Below, one piece after another: positions 54,915-64,000 of a DNA stretch of 64,000 bases (positions are counted from its first letter, which is position 1; each line of letters begins with the position of its first letter). The DNA is taken from positions 18,014,527 through 18,078,526 of the forward strand of contig NW_020312827.1 in NCBI RefSeq assembly GCF_003265705.1, in the 5' to 3' direction. The DNA is from Callorhinus ursinus. Lineage: Eukaryota > Chordata > Mammalia > Carnivora > Otariidae. The translations under genes and the position numbers were made by a program. A model generated the notes under the pieces. That model had not been told where the DNA came from, did not search any database, and worked only from the letters and a program-made list of their open reading frames with translations.

Positions 54915-57722
54915 CTATAAAACTCATTTTTCCACACTTTGTTGTGTCTCAGATTTTATCTAACCAATATCACCATGTCGTAAGTTATAACTGAAGTGTC
55001 AGGAGGCTTGAGGAGAGGACAACTGATGGAATGAAGTATACCAGATGAAAGGGAAAACAAACAAACATTGATTGCAAGACACGAAACTGCAGAAGAAATC
55101 TTGTATTTTAATTTGCAATATCACACAAGACTGTTCTGTGTATCCCACTCAGAATCATCAAGCACCACTCTCCAAAGGCATGCTCTTTTGCTTTCAACCC
55201 ATAACTTCGACATAGAATCTCCTGTTTTCCTCTCTCCTCTTTTTGGCCAGCAAATAATTCTGAATTCCTAAAGTCATCAATTCCAGTCTAACAACTCCAG
55301 CTCATATCCCTCTTGTTTCATTATATTTGCAAGAATGCTGAGCTTTGGATTAAAAAGGAAAAAAAAATAATCCATCAGCTGCATGGTTTTCCCCTGCTGA
55401 ACTAGAGACCAGAAAATAAATGTTTGCACCTTTAATGACCTCTATTGTCCTGACTTCACAAAATCCCCAGTGGGCAGCTAATCCTTTGGAACAATGCAGT
55501 ACAGATGTTTCACATGATAAGAAGGCTAATTCCAGACCAATCAGAGTCACTCCAAATGTCAGCACACCAAAATAAAGTTAAAATATGGGGCAAACAGATG
55601 CAAACTCCACAGTCTGATCTCTTTGTCGGTGGGTCATTCTACAGTAATGGCTGATATCTCTGCTTTGTTTAAGGCAATGGCAGCTTTGTCTTTAGTAAGA
55701 ACTGAGCTGCTCTGTTCTCTTGTATTTGCTGTGTTCACTACTTTCAGGAAAACCTAGGAAAGATTATAAAGGCACCTCTCTTCCTCTCTTTCTCTCTCTC
55801 AATCTGTATCCCTCCCTCCTTTTTTTCCTCCCTCTTATTTTTTGTCTCTTTTCTGATCTTCCCGATATTTCATAGTAAAGTTAGAGATGAAAGTAGATGA
55901 ACAGAAATTTAAAATTTTATAGTAAGTCTGCTCAATTATGTGATACATTCACCATTGTAGTATATCATCTTTTCCCTAAATTTTCATTTTTAAAGAAGGT
56001 TTTCATTTTGCTTCCTTGCTTACATATTTGTTTTCATCCTGTTCCTTAAGAAAAACAATATTCAGATGCTATTGAACTTGGTGAATCTGAACCACAGTTC
56101 AGCTTTACCAACAGAACTATGACCTACCCATAACCTATCTGTTTGATTATTTGTTTGGTTATTTTCTTAAAGCTGCCTACACCCAGGAGTTGACCAAAAT
56201 ATTTACAAGGTTGTTGTTCAGTGACCATGTTTGCTTGAAGAAATAATCCTGGCAGTATGTTTCTTTCAGGAGAAAGTAAAGGCTTCCTAACTCTTAGCTT
56301 ATGATCTATTTATGTCCTGGCAGTTGGGAATAGAGTAATTTAATTCCACAGGCTTGATTTTTAAAATGCTCATTTAAACAACTCACACATTAAATGATGC
56401 TGTGGTCTTTGCAATTGAAAAGACCCTTATGCAACATGAATAATCTTTTTAAAATCTACATTTGGCTGCTGACTTACTTGATTGCAGTTTTCTCTTAAAA
56501 ACTTTAATTTCACTCTGAGAAAAAAAATATGTATCATTATTCAAGCCAAATTTACACTAACTACAAGAGAACAGCCAGAGAGTCATAAGTTTGGGATCTT
56601 TGGAAAGGAAGAAAACACTTTTTATAAATAAATAAACATTTGTGGATAAAGATGGGAAGAAAATTCAATGTTTGGCAACAATCTGTCCTATAAAAAGGAT
56701 AGATAATTTAGCATTCTGCAAAGTATTTCTTCAAAGCAAAACCCATTAATTGAAATACAACATTAATAAGTGGATTGTTTATTACTTTAAATGAGATCAA
56801 AGTCAAGAGAATTGCATTGAGACATTTTCGCTTTTCTATTTAATCAAATCCTTTCTTCCAAAAATGTGTCTTATTTAATCTGTTCTGAAAAGAGTTATCA
56901 TGAATTTCTTGGACTATTTCAAAATTTGGGGCTTCTAAGTGTTAAGCTAATAAGAAAACTATGCATGAAGATAACTATCAGAACATTTGTAGGCTCATCC
57001 ATCATAGTAAAGAAATATTTAAATATTCTGGGAAATTCTGCTTAGAGCCATAGTGAGAGAGAAAACTTATTTAAAACAATAAGATTTTTCTGGTCACGTG
57101 CCATATTTCCTGCTCCATTGTGTTTGGCATCAGGAAACAACTTGGCATGAGCTGCTGAAAAAACCATCAGCAACTGTGTCAACTTTATCACTTCCTGAGC
57201 TCATGCTTGCAGGAAATGGATACAAAAACAGTGATTTAATAGGGGAAAATTTACCCTTTGCCATTTGAAAAATTAAAATATATATATATGCATTTAACAC
57301 TTACTTGCTATCTGTAGTAAATAAAGTGAAAATTAGTCTGAAGAAGAGAATAAATATATTAATATACCAGATGAGCCTTCATTTCTTAAATGAAATTAAA
57401 AATGCTACTTGGTTGTTGTGAGTCCTTTCTAAAAACTGAAACTAATTATGCAAATTTAAGTGTGAATTAAGAAGATAGGAAGAGAAGATGGATATACAGC
57501 ATTTCAAACTCAGAAACACTGTAAAAATGCTACTTCCAGGAAAAAGTTATTTTACTTCTTTTATGGAAAGGTAATAGGGGATCAGAGTAGACGACCCAAT
57601 GAGAAAGAAAATTCACAGAGCAGAATGGCAGAATGGCAAAACAACTTTTCATTGGGGATTTTAAAAGAGATGGAAAGATACACAATGTTTTCTTATACTA
57701 CATTTGGAGGAGAGAACATAAA
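54915..57722. other. 2.8-kb stretch with no recognised repeats
   Basis: The longest stretch in the window in which I identify no transposon. A CT-rich tract lies at about 55775-55855 and a short (TA)n at about 57277-57288. ORFs at 55068-55271 and 55350-55565 have no known motifs. This is a good candidate for conserved non-coding sequence, though I cannot test that here. Confidence 0.45.
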
Positions 57723-57733
57723 AAATAAAAGGA

Positions 57734-57933
57734 GGGGCGCCTGGGTGGCTCAGTCGTTAAGTGTCTGCTTCGGCTCAGGTCCTGATCTCAGAGTCCTGGG
57801 ATCGAGCCCCGCATTGGGCTCCCTGTTCGGGGCGTGAAGCCTTCTTCTCCCTCTCCCGCTCCCCCTGCTTGTGTTTCCTCTCTCGCTGTGTCTCTCTCTG
57901 TCAAATAAATAAATAAAATTAAAAAAAATAAAT
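57734..57933 (+). mobile_element. Can-SINE, near-consensus copy
   Basis: One of the least diverged copies: ggggcgcctgggtggctcag with A-box-like tggctcagtcg, B-box-like gggatcgagccccg, (CT)-rich body ending ctctctctgtcaaataaata. The 11-bp duplication aaataaaagga lies at 57723-57733 and 57934-57944. The intact Pol III promoter boxes suggest a young source element, by inference. Confidence 0.97.
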
Positions 57934-57944
57934 AAATAAAAGGA

Positions 57945-58363
57945 AAAAAAGTCTGTTAAATATTGGTGGCCTGAGACTGTTCTTTTGGCCATGGCCTATA
58001 AAACAATTCCATTTTCTCAATGCCCAGCTTGGCTACAGCTACTCACCTGATTATTTGCAATACTTGCAGCTGAGATATTAATAAATGATCATTGCTAAAT
58101 GTGTATTCCGTAGAAAACAGCTTTGGCTTTTTATCAGAATTTTTTTGTCTCTTCTACCACACAAAATTTCTTCCAAAGAGCTCTTTCTTCAAATCCGACT
58201 ACTGCAGGATAAATTAAATCCAAATATTCCTTGAATGAATTGGCTATCAGAATGGCCTAAATATTCAGTCAGACAGACATCTCTGTCTCTTGAAATATGT
58301 AGTTAGATCATATTTTTATTAGACTGATAACTTTAGAAACAAATTCTAGATTAGGCTTAAACT
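57945..58363. other. Sequence with no recognised feature
   Basis: Nothing recognised between two SINEs. Confidence 0.4.
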
Positions 58364-58379
58364 CACACCTAGCAATGTT

Positions 58380-58600
58380 GTGTGTGGTTTTTTTTTTGTT
58401 GTTTTCTTTTGTTTTGTTTTAAAGATTTTATTTTTTGACAGAGAGACGGCAAGAGAGAGAACACAAGCAGGGGGAGTGGGAGAGGGAGAAGCAGGCTTCC
58501 CGCTGAACAGGGAGCCCAGAATGGGGCTCGATCCCAGGACCCTGGGATCATGACCTGAGCCGAAGGCAGATGCTTAATGACTGAGCCACCCAGGTGCCCC
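58380..58600 (-). mobile_element. Can-SINE
   Basis: Reverse copy with T-rich tail containing GTTTT variants, well-kept body (cacaagcagggggagtggga) and head ending gccacccaggtgcccc. A 16-bp duplication with one mismatch, cacacctagcaatgtt / cacacctagcaacgtt, lies at 58364-58379 and 58601-58616. Confidence 0.96.
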
Positions 58601-58616
58601 CACACCTAGCAACGTT

Positions 58617-59769
58617 TTAAGAATACTTCTAGTTTCTTTCTAAAAACTCTTTCACAGATATTACGTTTTTAGATATTGGAATTCTTATTTCATATTTAAG
58701 AATACTGAATTCAGTGACAAAAATGACTCCTCCTTGTCACAGAACAAGTAACTAACAAAATCTAGACTAAAGACCATATCTGTTGTCTCCAGCATGATTT
58801 TCAATATAAGTGTCCTCATGTATTTCAAACTGTGGCCTCCAAACTCCTAAGGGTATGGAGCTGAAAGCTCAGGTGTCAACACAGAGAACAGATAGAGTGG
58901 CACCACTGGGATGCGGTTCAAACACCCCGGCCACTATGGAACCCAAACAACTGCATTTGAATCAATTTTACATAATAAGCTTTCTCATAAGTTTTTTTTG
59001 GAAAAGGGTGTTTGAAAACAAAACCATGCACTCTACTTGTATTCCCCACAGATTAGTATCATAGTTACTGAAGCACTAAATCTAACTTTGACAAATGTAA
59101 AGTATGAGCAAGACTGACTAATGAAAGACGAAACTATAGGAGATTAACTTATAGAACTAAGTGTTATGTCCTTTAAACAGCCTATAAATGGGTCTCATAG
59201 AAGTGTAATTGTTCCTCATATAACAGTTCTGTTGATTCTCATTGGCAAGTGGATCTTCCACATTAACAATTCAGGACCCAGGCTCCTTTTATCATATAGC
59301 TCTGATTTACGCTAAAGTGTTGAAGATATATACTGGGTGAAAAAGTGTAGAGAAGGGCCAACTGCTTCTTAATCAACCAAAAAGACAACACTTTAATCTT
59401 AAAACAAATGTCATTAAAGACATCTATTTAATGGCTGTTTCTCATCATCAAATATAAAATCACCCTGGTGTGAACAAATGTATTAGATATCTGTAAATAT
59501 GCTAATCCATTATGGAAGATCCTTAAGGTCAAGGATGTTTTTGTTTACCTCTGTATTCATATTCATCTTCTTATGGCAATTATTTTTCTCCTTATGTTAA
59601 TTTATCCAGTCAGTCCCTCTAGCCATCCTGTCTCATAAAATGGGGTCAGGGGATAAGAAACTCTTATAAGGCCACAACCCAGAGACCCAGGCTTACTGAA
59701 AGACTGAGATATATCATAAAATTAAAGAATGTTTTCCCTTCCTCCACATCTAAGGAGCTCTACTGTAGT
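58617..59769. other. 1.2-kb stretch with no recognised repeats
   Basis: The ORF at 58810-59064 has no known motif. Nothing else recognised. Confidence 0.42.
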
Positions 59770-60645
59770 AATAGTTGTTTTCAGCTGAAATACCTGCAAG
59801 ATTCCAAGAAGGAGTATTTAGAGAAGTCCAAAGTCAACAGAGGAGAGAAAATAGAGATGCTTAGAAGAATTTGAAACCTCTGGCACTAAAGCTACAGCAA
59901 ATATCAAAGACAACACAACACCTCATCAGATAATCATAAATCCTCCCACTAAAAGCTTATTTTTCCAAGTTCCAATTACTTGATAAACATGCTGTACTCA
60001 AAAAATAAATAACAAGCATGCTAAAGGGAAGTAAAAATACAGCCTGAAGAGACAAAGCAAGTACCAGAATCTGACTCAAACATGATAAAGATTGTCAGAG
60101 ATAAGAGACCTAAATATAAAGTAACTGTGATTAGTATGTTAAATACTGTAACAGAAATGAAGAGGTCTTTGATTGACACAATGGTAGACTCAGTATGGCC
60201 AAGGAAAGAACCAGTAAGCTTGATGAAAGATGATAGAAATACCAAACTGATATGCAAAGAGGCAAAGAAAAAATGAAAGGAAAAAGAAAAAAAAAAAAAA
60301 AAAACATCAAAGAACTGTGAGTGTGTGGGACAATTTTTGAAGGTGGAACATATACATTATTGAACTATCAGAAATAGAAGTTAGAAAAACGTCCAAGAAA
60401 TGTTTGAAGTAATGATATTGTGAAATTTCCAATGACACGTACCACACCACAGATCAAGGAAGTTCAGGCAACACCACACAAGCTACCTACCAAAATGACA
60501 CATAGGAATATCATATACAAAATGCAGAAGACAAAAGACAAAGAGAAAGTTTTGAAAGAATCTAGAGGGAAAACAGTATACCTTATTATGGGGCAACAAA
60601 ATTGAAAATTAAAGTGAACTTTTTGTCAGAAATTATTCAAGCAAT
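59770..60645 (+). mobile_element. Old L1 (L1M/HAL1-like) 5' part with ORF1 remnant
   Basis: The leader matches gaaatacctgcaagattcca, tctggcactaaagctacagc and acacctcatcagataatcat; then ORF1 text: gtcagagataagagacctaa, atgtttgaagtaatgatatt, accacagatcaaggaagttc and gaggaatcat-like aggaatatcatatacaaaat. Short ORFs at 60082-60276 and 60420-60605 are fragments of the coiled-coil and RNA-binding parts. An A17 run at about 60288-60304 adds a frameshift. A carnivore L1 interrupts it at about 60645. Confidence 0.75.
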
Positions 60646-61693
60646 GATGGGAGGAAAAAGGTGGTGGAGGAGTAGAAGAACTAAATTTCATCTGGTTCCA
60701 GGAATTCAGGTAGATAGGGATCAAACCATTCTGAAAACCTAAGAACGCAAAAGGAGATCGAAGAAAAGAATAATAGCAAGTCTCTGAACAGAAAAGCGAC
60801 CACTTTCTGGAAGGTAGGGCATGCGGAGAAGTGAATCCGAGTGATATTCGGGAAGATAGAAGGTGAGGGAGGGAGCCTCTGTCAGCCACTACCGCCAAGT
60901 GATAGAGTAGTGGAGCACAAAATCAGAACTTTTATTTATTTTTTAAAAGATTTTATTTATTTATTTGACAGAGAGAGACACACAGAGAAAGAAAGAGCAC
61001 AGCAGAGAGAGTGTGAGAAGGAGAAGCAGGCTTCCTGTGGAAAAGGGAGCCTACTGCAGGGCTTGATCCCAGGACCTGGGATCATGACCTGAGACAAAGG
61101 CAGACGCTTAAAGACTGAGCCACCCAGGTGCCCCTACAAAATCAGAACTTCTAGAAGTTGGCTCTGCTGAGGGACGTCTCTCCAGTGGTTTGGCGGGGGG
61201 TGGAACCCTCGCTGGGACAGTGTGGTCTCAAGACCCTTGGGGTCACAGAGACACTGGAGGTGCCTGAGTGCTGCAGAGCTCCCAAGTATCAGAGCAGAAA
61301 AGACAGCTGCAAAGACAGAGCCGAGGAGCAGGCTCTCGGCTCTGAGTTGCCATAAACTGTGGTCCAAAGCAGTCATATTCCATCCCTTCATTGTATTTAC
61401 CCTTATTTCTGTACATATATGTTTTTCTTTCTTTAAATTTTGGGAGGTAGTTTCTTCTAACATACCAAAATAGACCCAAAATCTAGTGTGTGGCACTGGT
61501 CTATTCATCAGTCTGATCATATTTGATCATATTCTTTTTTTAAGTTTTTTCTTTTTTTTTCTTTTTTCTTTATTTCCCTTTCTTTTCCCCTGGTTTCAGG
61601 TCTCTTCTGATTTGTTTAGTGTATATTTTTCTGGGGTCCTTGTTACCCTGTTAGCATTTTGTTCTATCATTCATCTATTCTCCTCTTGACAAA
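60645..61693 (+). promoter_or_regulatory. Carnivore L1 5' UTR (internal promoter region)
   Basis: GC-richer leader with ttccaggaattcaggtagat, gatcaaaccattctgaaaac, agcgaccactttctggaagg, gtggaaccctcgctgggac, gtggtctcaagacccttggg and a T-rich end (tttcttttcccctggtttc) before the ORF1 start. In L1 this region holds the internal Pol II promoter. A Can-SINE splits it at 60932-61135. Activity of this copy is unknown. Confidence 0.85.
60932..61135 (-). mobile_element. Can-SINE inside the L1 5' UTR
   Basis: Reverse copy with head ending gccacccaggtgcccc. The perfect 15-bp duplication acaaaatcagaactt lies at 60917-60931 and 61136-61150. Removing it rejoins the L1 leader text. Confidence 0.97.
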
Positions 61694-62587
61694 ATGACAA
61701 GACGAAAAAAATCACCTCAAAAAAAAAAAAGAACAAGAGGCAGTACCAACTGCCAGGGACCTAATCAATACGGACATTAGTAAGATATCAGAACTAGAGT
61801 TCAAAATGGCAGTTATAAAGATACTAGCTGGGCTTGAAAAAAGCATGGAAGATACTAGAGAAACCTTTTCTGGAGAAATAAAAGAACTAAAATCTAAGCA
61901 AGTCGAAATCAAAAAGACTATTAATGAGGTGCAATAAAAAATGGAGACTCTAACTGCTAGGATAAATGAGGCAGAAGAGAGTGATATAGAAGACCAAATA
62001 ATGGAGAATAAAGATGCTGAGAAAAAGAGAGATAAACAACTATTGGATCATGAGAGCAGAATTTGAGAGATTGTGATACCATAAGACAAAACAATATTAG
62101 AGTAATTGGGATCCCGGAAGAAGAAGAAAGAGAGAGGGGGCAGAAGGTATATTGGAGCAAATTATAGCAGAGAACTTCCTTAATTTGGGGAAAGAAACAG
62201 GCATCAAAATCCAGGAGGCACAGAGAACCCCCCTCAAAATCAATAAAAATAAGTCAACACGCCGGCACCTAATAGTAAAACTCACAAGTCTCAGAGACAA
62301 AGAGAAAATCCTGAAAGCAGCTCAAGATAACAGGTCTGTAACCTACAGTGGTAGAAACATTAGATTGGCAACAGACCTATCCACAGAGACCTGACAGGCC
62401 AGAAAGGACTGGCATGATATATTCAGAGTACTAAATGAGAAAAAATATGTAGCCAAGAACACTATACCCAGCTAGGCTGTCATTGAAAATGGAAGGAGAG
62501 ACCAAAAGCTTCCAGGACAAACAAAAACTAAAGGAATTTGCAAACACGAAACCAGCCCTACAAGAAATATTGAAAGGGGTCCTCTAA
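61694..62587 (+). pseudogene. L1 ORF1p pseudogene
   Basis: ORF1p is the RNA-binding chaperone of L1. The start ATG at 61694 gives MTRRKKSPQ, then a long A run shifts the frame. Downstream coding text includes ISELEFKMAVIKILAGLEK, the coiled-coil region broken by a stop (taa near 61935), and the C-terminal part (62152-62394) with RHLIVKLTSLRDKEKILKAA. The natural end ALQEILKGVL-stop is at 62585-62587. Frameshifts and stops make it non-functional. Confidence 0.92.
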
Positions 62588-62673
62588 GCAAAGAGAGAGC
62601 CTAGAAGTAACATAGACCAGAAAGGAACAGAGACAATATACAGTAGCAGTCAGGTCACCTTACAGGCAATACA

Positions 62674-64000
62674 ATGGCACTAAATTCATATCTTTCAATA
62701 GTTACCCTGAATGTAAATGGGCTAAGTGCCACAATCAAAAGACACAAGCTATCAGATTGGTTAAAAAAAACAAGACCCATCGACATCCTTTCTACAAGAG
62801 ACTCAATTTAGACCAAAAGACACCTCCAGATTTAAAGTGAGGGGGTGGAAAACCATTTACCATGCTAATGGACACCAAAAAAAAGCTGGGGTGGCCATCC
62901 TTATATCAGTCAAATTAGATTTTAAACCAAAAACTATAATAAGATATGAGGAAGGACACTATATCATACTTCCAACAAGAAGATCTAACAATTTTAAATA
63001 TCTATGCCCCTACATGGAAGCAGACAATTATATAAGTAAATTAATAACAAAATCAAAGAAACACATTGACAACAATAAAATAATAGTAAGCGACTTTAAC
63101 AAGTCCCCCTCACTGAAATGGACAATCATCGAAGCAAAAGATCAACAAGGAAATAAAGATTTTAAATGACACACTGGACCAAATGGACTTCACAGATATA
63201 TACAGAACATTCCAACCCAAAGCAACGGAATACATATTCTTCTCTAGTGCCCATGGAACATTCTCCAGAATAGATCACATCCTAGGTCACAAATCAGGTC
63301 TCAACCTGTACCAAAAGATTGGGATCATTCCCTGCATATTTTAGGACCACAGTGCTTTGAAACTAGAACTCAATCACAGGAGGAAAGTCGGAAAGAACTC
63401 AAATACATTGAGGCAAAAGAGCATCCTACTACAGAATGAATGGGTCAACTAGAAAATTAAAGAAAAATTTAAAAAATTCATGGAAACAAATGAAAATGAA
63501 AACACAACTGTTCAAAATCTTTGGGATGCAGGAAACACAGTCCTAAGAGGAAAGTATATAGAAATACAAGCCTTTCTCTGGGCGCCTGGGTGGTTCAGTT
63601 GGTTAAGCGACTGCCTTCGGCTCAGGTCATGATTCTGAAGTCCCGGGATCGAGTCCCGCATCGGGCTCCCTGCTCAGCAGGGAGTCTGCTTCTCCCTCTG
63701 ACCCTCCCCCCTCTCATGTGCTCTCTCTCTCTCTCATTCTCACTCTCTCAAAATAAATAATAAATAAATCTTTAAAAAAAAATAAAATACAAGACTTTCT
63801 CAAGAAACAAGAAAGTTCTCAAATATACAACCTAACCCTACGCATAAAGGAGCGTGAGAAGGAACAGCAAATAATGCCTAAAACGAACAAGAGAAGAGAA
63901 ATAATAAAGATCAGAGCAGAAATCAATGAAATAGAAACCAAAAGAACAGTAGAACAGATCAACGAAATTAGGAGCTGGTTCTTTGAAAGAACTAATAAGA
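62674..64000 (+). pseudogene. L1 ORF2p pseudogene, N-terminal part
   Basis: The ATG at 62674 opens MALNSYLSIVTLNVNGLSAT, the start of the endonuclease domain with the conserved N of NVNGL. The frame then breaks: an A8 run near 62763 and further indels scatter the endonuclease over several frames, for example GHQKKAGVAILIS and DNNKIIVSDFN (62837-63169). A Can-SINE interrupts at 63579-63784. The reverse transcriptase would lie beyond the window. No active protein is possible. Confidence 0.92.
63579..63784 (+). mobile_element. Can-SINE inside L1 ORF2
   Basis: Forward copy: gggcgcctgggtggttcagt, gggatcgagtcccgcatcgg, tgctcagcagggagtctgct, (CT)n, aataaataataaataaatc. A 17-bp duplication with one mismatch, aaatacaagcctttctc / aaatacaagactttctc, lies at 63562-63578 and 63785-63801. 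Confidence 0.97.

Larger units (their letters stand above)
60645..64000 (+). mobile_element. 5'-complete carnivore L1, cut by window end
   Basis: The element runs from a recognisable 5' UTR through ORF1 (61694-62587) and into ORF2 (from 62674), and continues past the window. It sits in an older L1 ORF1. Can-SINEs at 60932-61135 and 63579-63784 inserted later. Both ORFs are broken, so the copy is dead. The 3' end and target-site duplication are outside the window. Confidence 0.93.

Noticed and set aside
57734..57933. A tRNA gene (tRNA-Lys-like A and B boxes)
   Set aside because: The boxes belong to the head of a Can-SINE with a SINE body, tail and target-site duplication. The same applies to the other 23 copies.
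61134..61520. 128-codon minus-strand ORF
   Set aside because: It is antisense to the L1 5' UTR. The GC-richer leader leaves long frames open by chance.

Overview
This window looks like non-coding nuclear DNA from a carnivoran mammal, most likely an arctoid caniform (bear, seal or mustelid group). The main evidence is at least 24 copies of the tRNA-Lys-derived Can-SINE, plus L1 elements whose 5' UTR and 3' UTR match my memory of carnivore L1. The arctoid placement is an inference from the SINE and L1 3'-end types. The sequence is AT-rich, with no CpG island and no host protein-coding exon I can support. It is best read as intergenic or deep intronic sequence.

Layout. 1-14.9 kb: eleven Can-SINEs, an antisense L1 nested in a SINE tail (7.7-8.7 kb), an old L1 3' fragment (about 5.1-5.9 kb), an MLT1 LTR (1.4-1.7 kb) and a solo LTR with TG...CA ends (12.67-13.06 kb). 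15.0-17.8 kb: one ancient antisense L2 LINE split by an ERV1-type LTR, a MER20 DNA transposon and an MLT1 LTR, the MLT1 itself carrying a second ERV1-type solo LTR with a clean 4-bp target duplication. 18.1-38.3 kb: long purine/pyrimidine microsatellites, two Can-SINEs (20.5 and 21.0 kb), an old antisense L1 (21.95-23.86 kb), an 18-bp-TSD L1 3' end (28.8-29.1 kb), a 2.1-kb L1 3' half (31.3-33.4 kb), several MIRs and an L3/CR1-like remnant. No Can-SINE is seen for about 17 kb from 21,225. 38.3-49 kb: Can-SINEs, old L1 3' UTR pieces, Tigger, MER20, MER5, L2 and MIR remnants. 48.9-53 kb: a mosaic of antisense old L1 with a nested MLT1. 53.6-64 kb: more Can-SINEs, an MLT1, an old L1 ORF1 segment (59.8-60.6 kb), and inside it a 5'-complete carnivore L1 running off the end of the window, with broken ORF1 and ORF2 and two Can-SINE insertions.

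Nothing here works as a gene system. The only protein-coding history is L1 ORF1/ORF2, and every copy is truncated, frameshifted or stopped. I found no previously undescribed biological system. The most notable observations are two poly-T-only insertions with perfect target-site duplications, a nested SINE/L1 insertion readable from two sets of duplications, a well-ordered stack of transposons in one L2, some perfect hairpins and two unassigned ORF-bearing patches. Family names come from remembered consensus features, not a database search. The many stretches marked as having nothing recognised may still hold decayed repeats or conserved non-coding elements.
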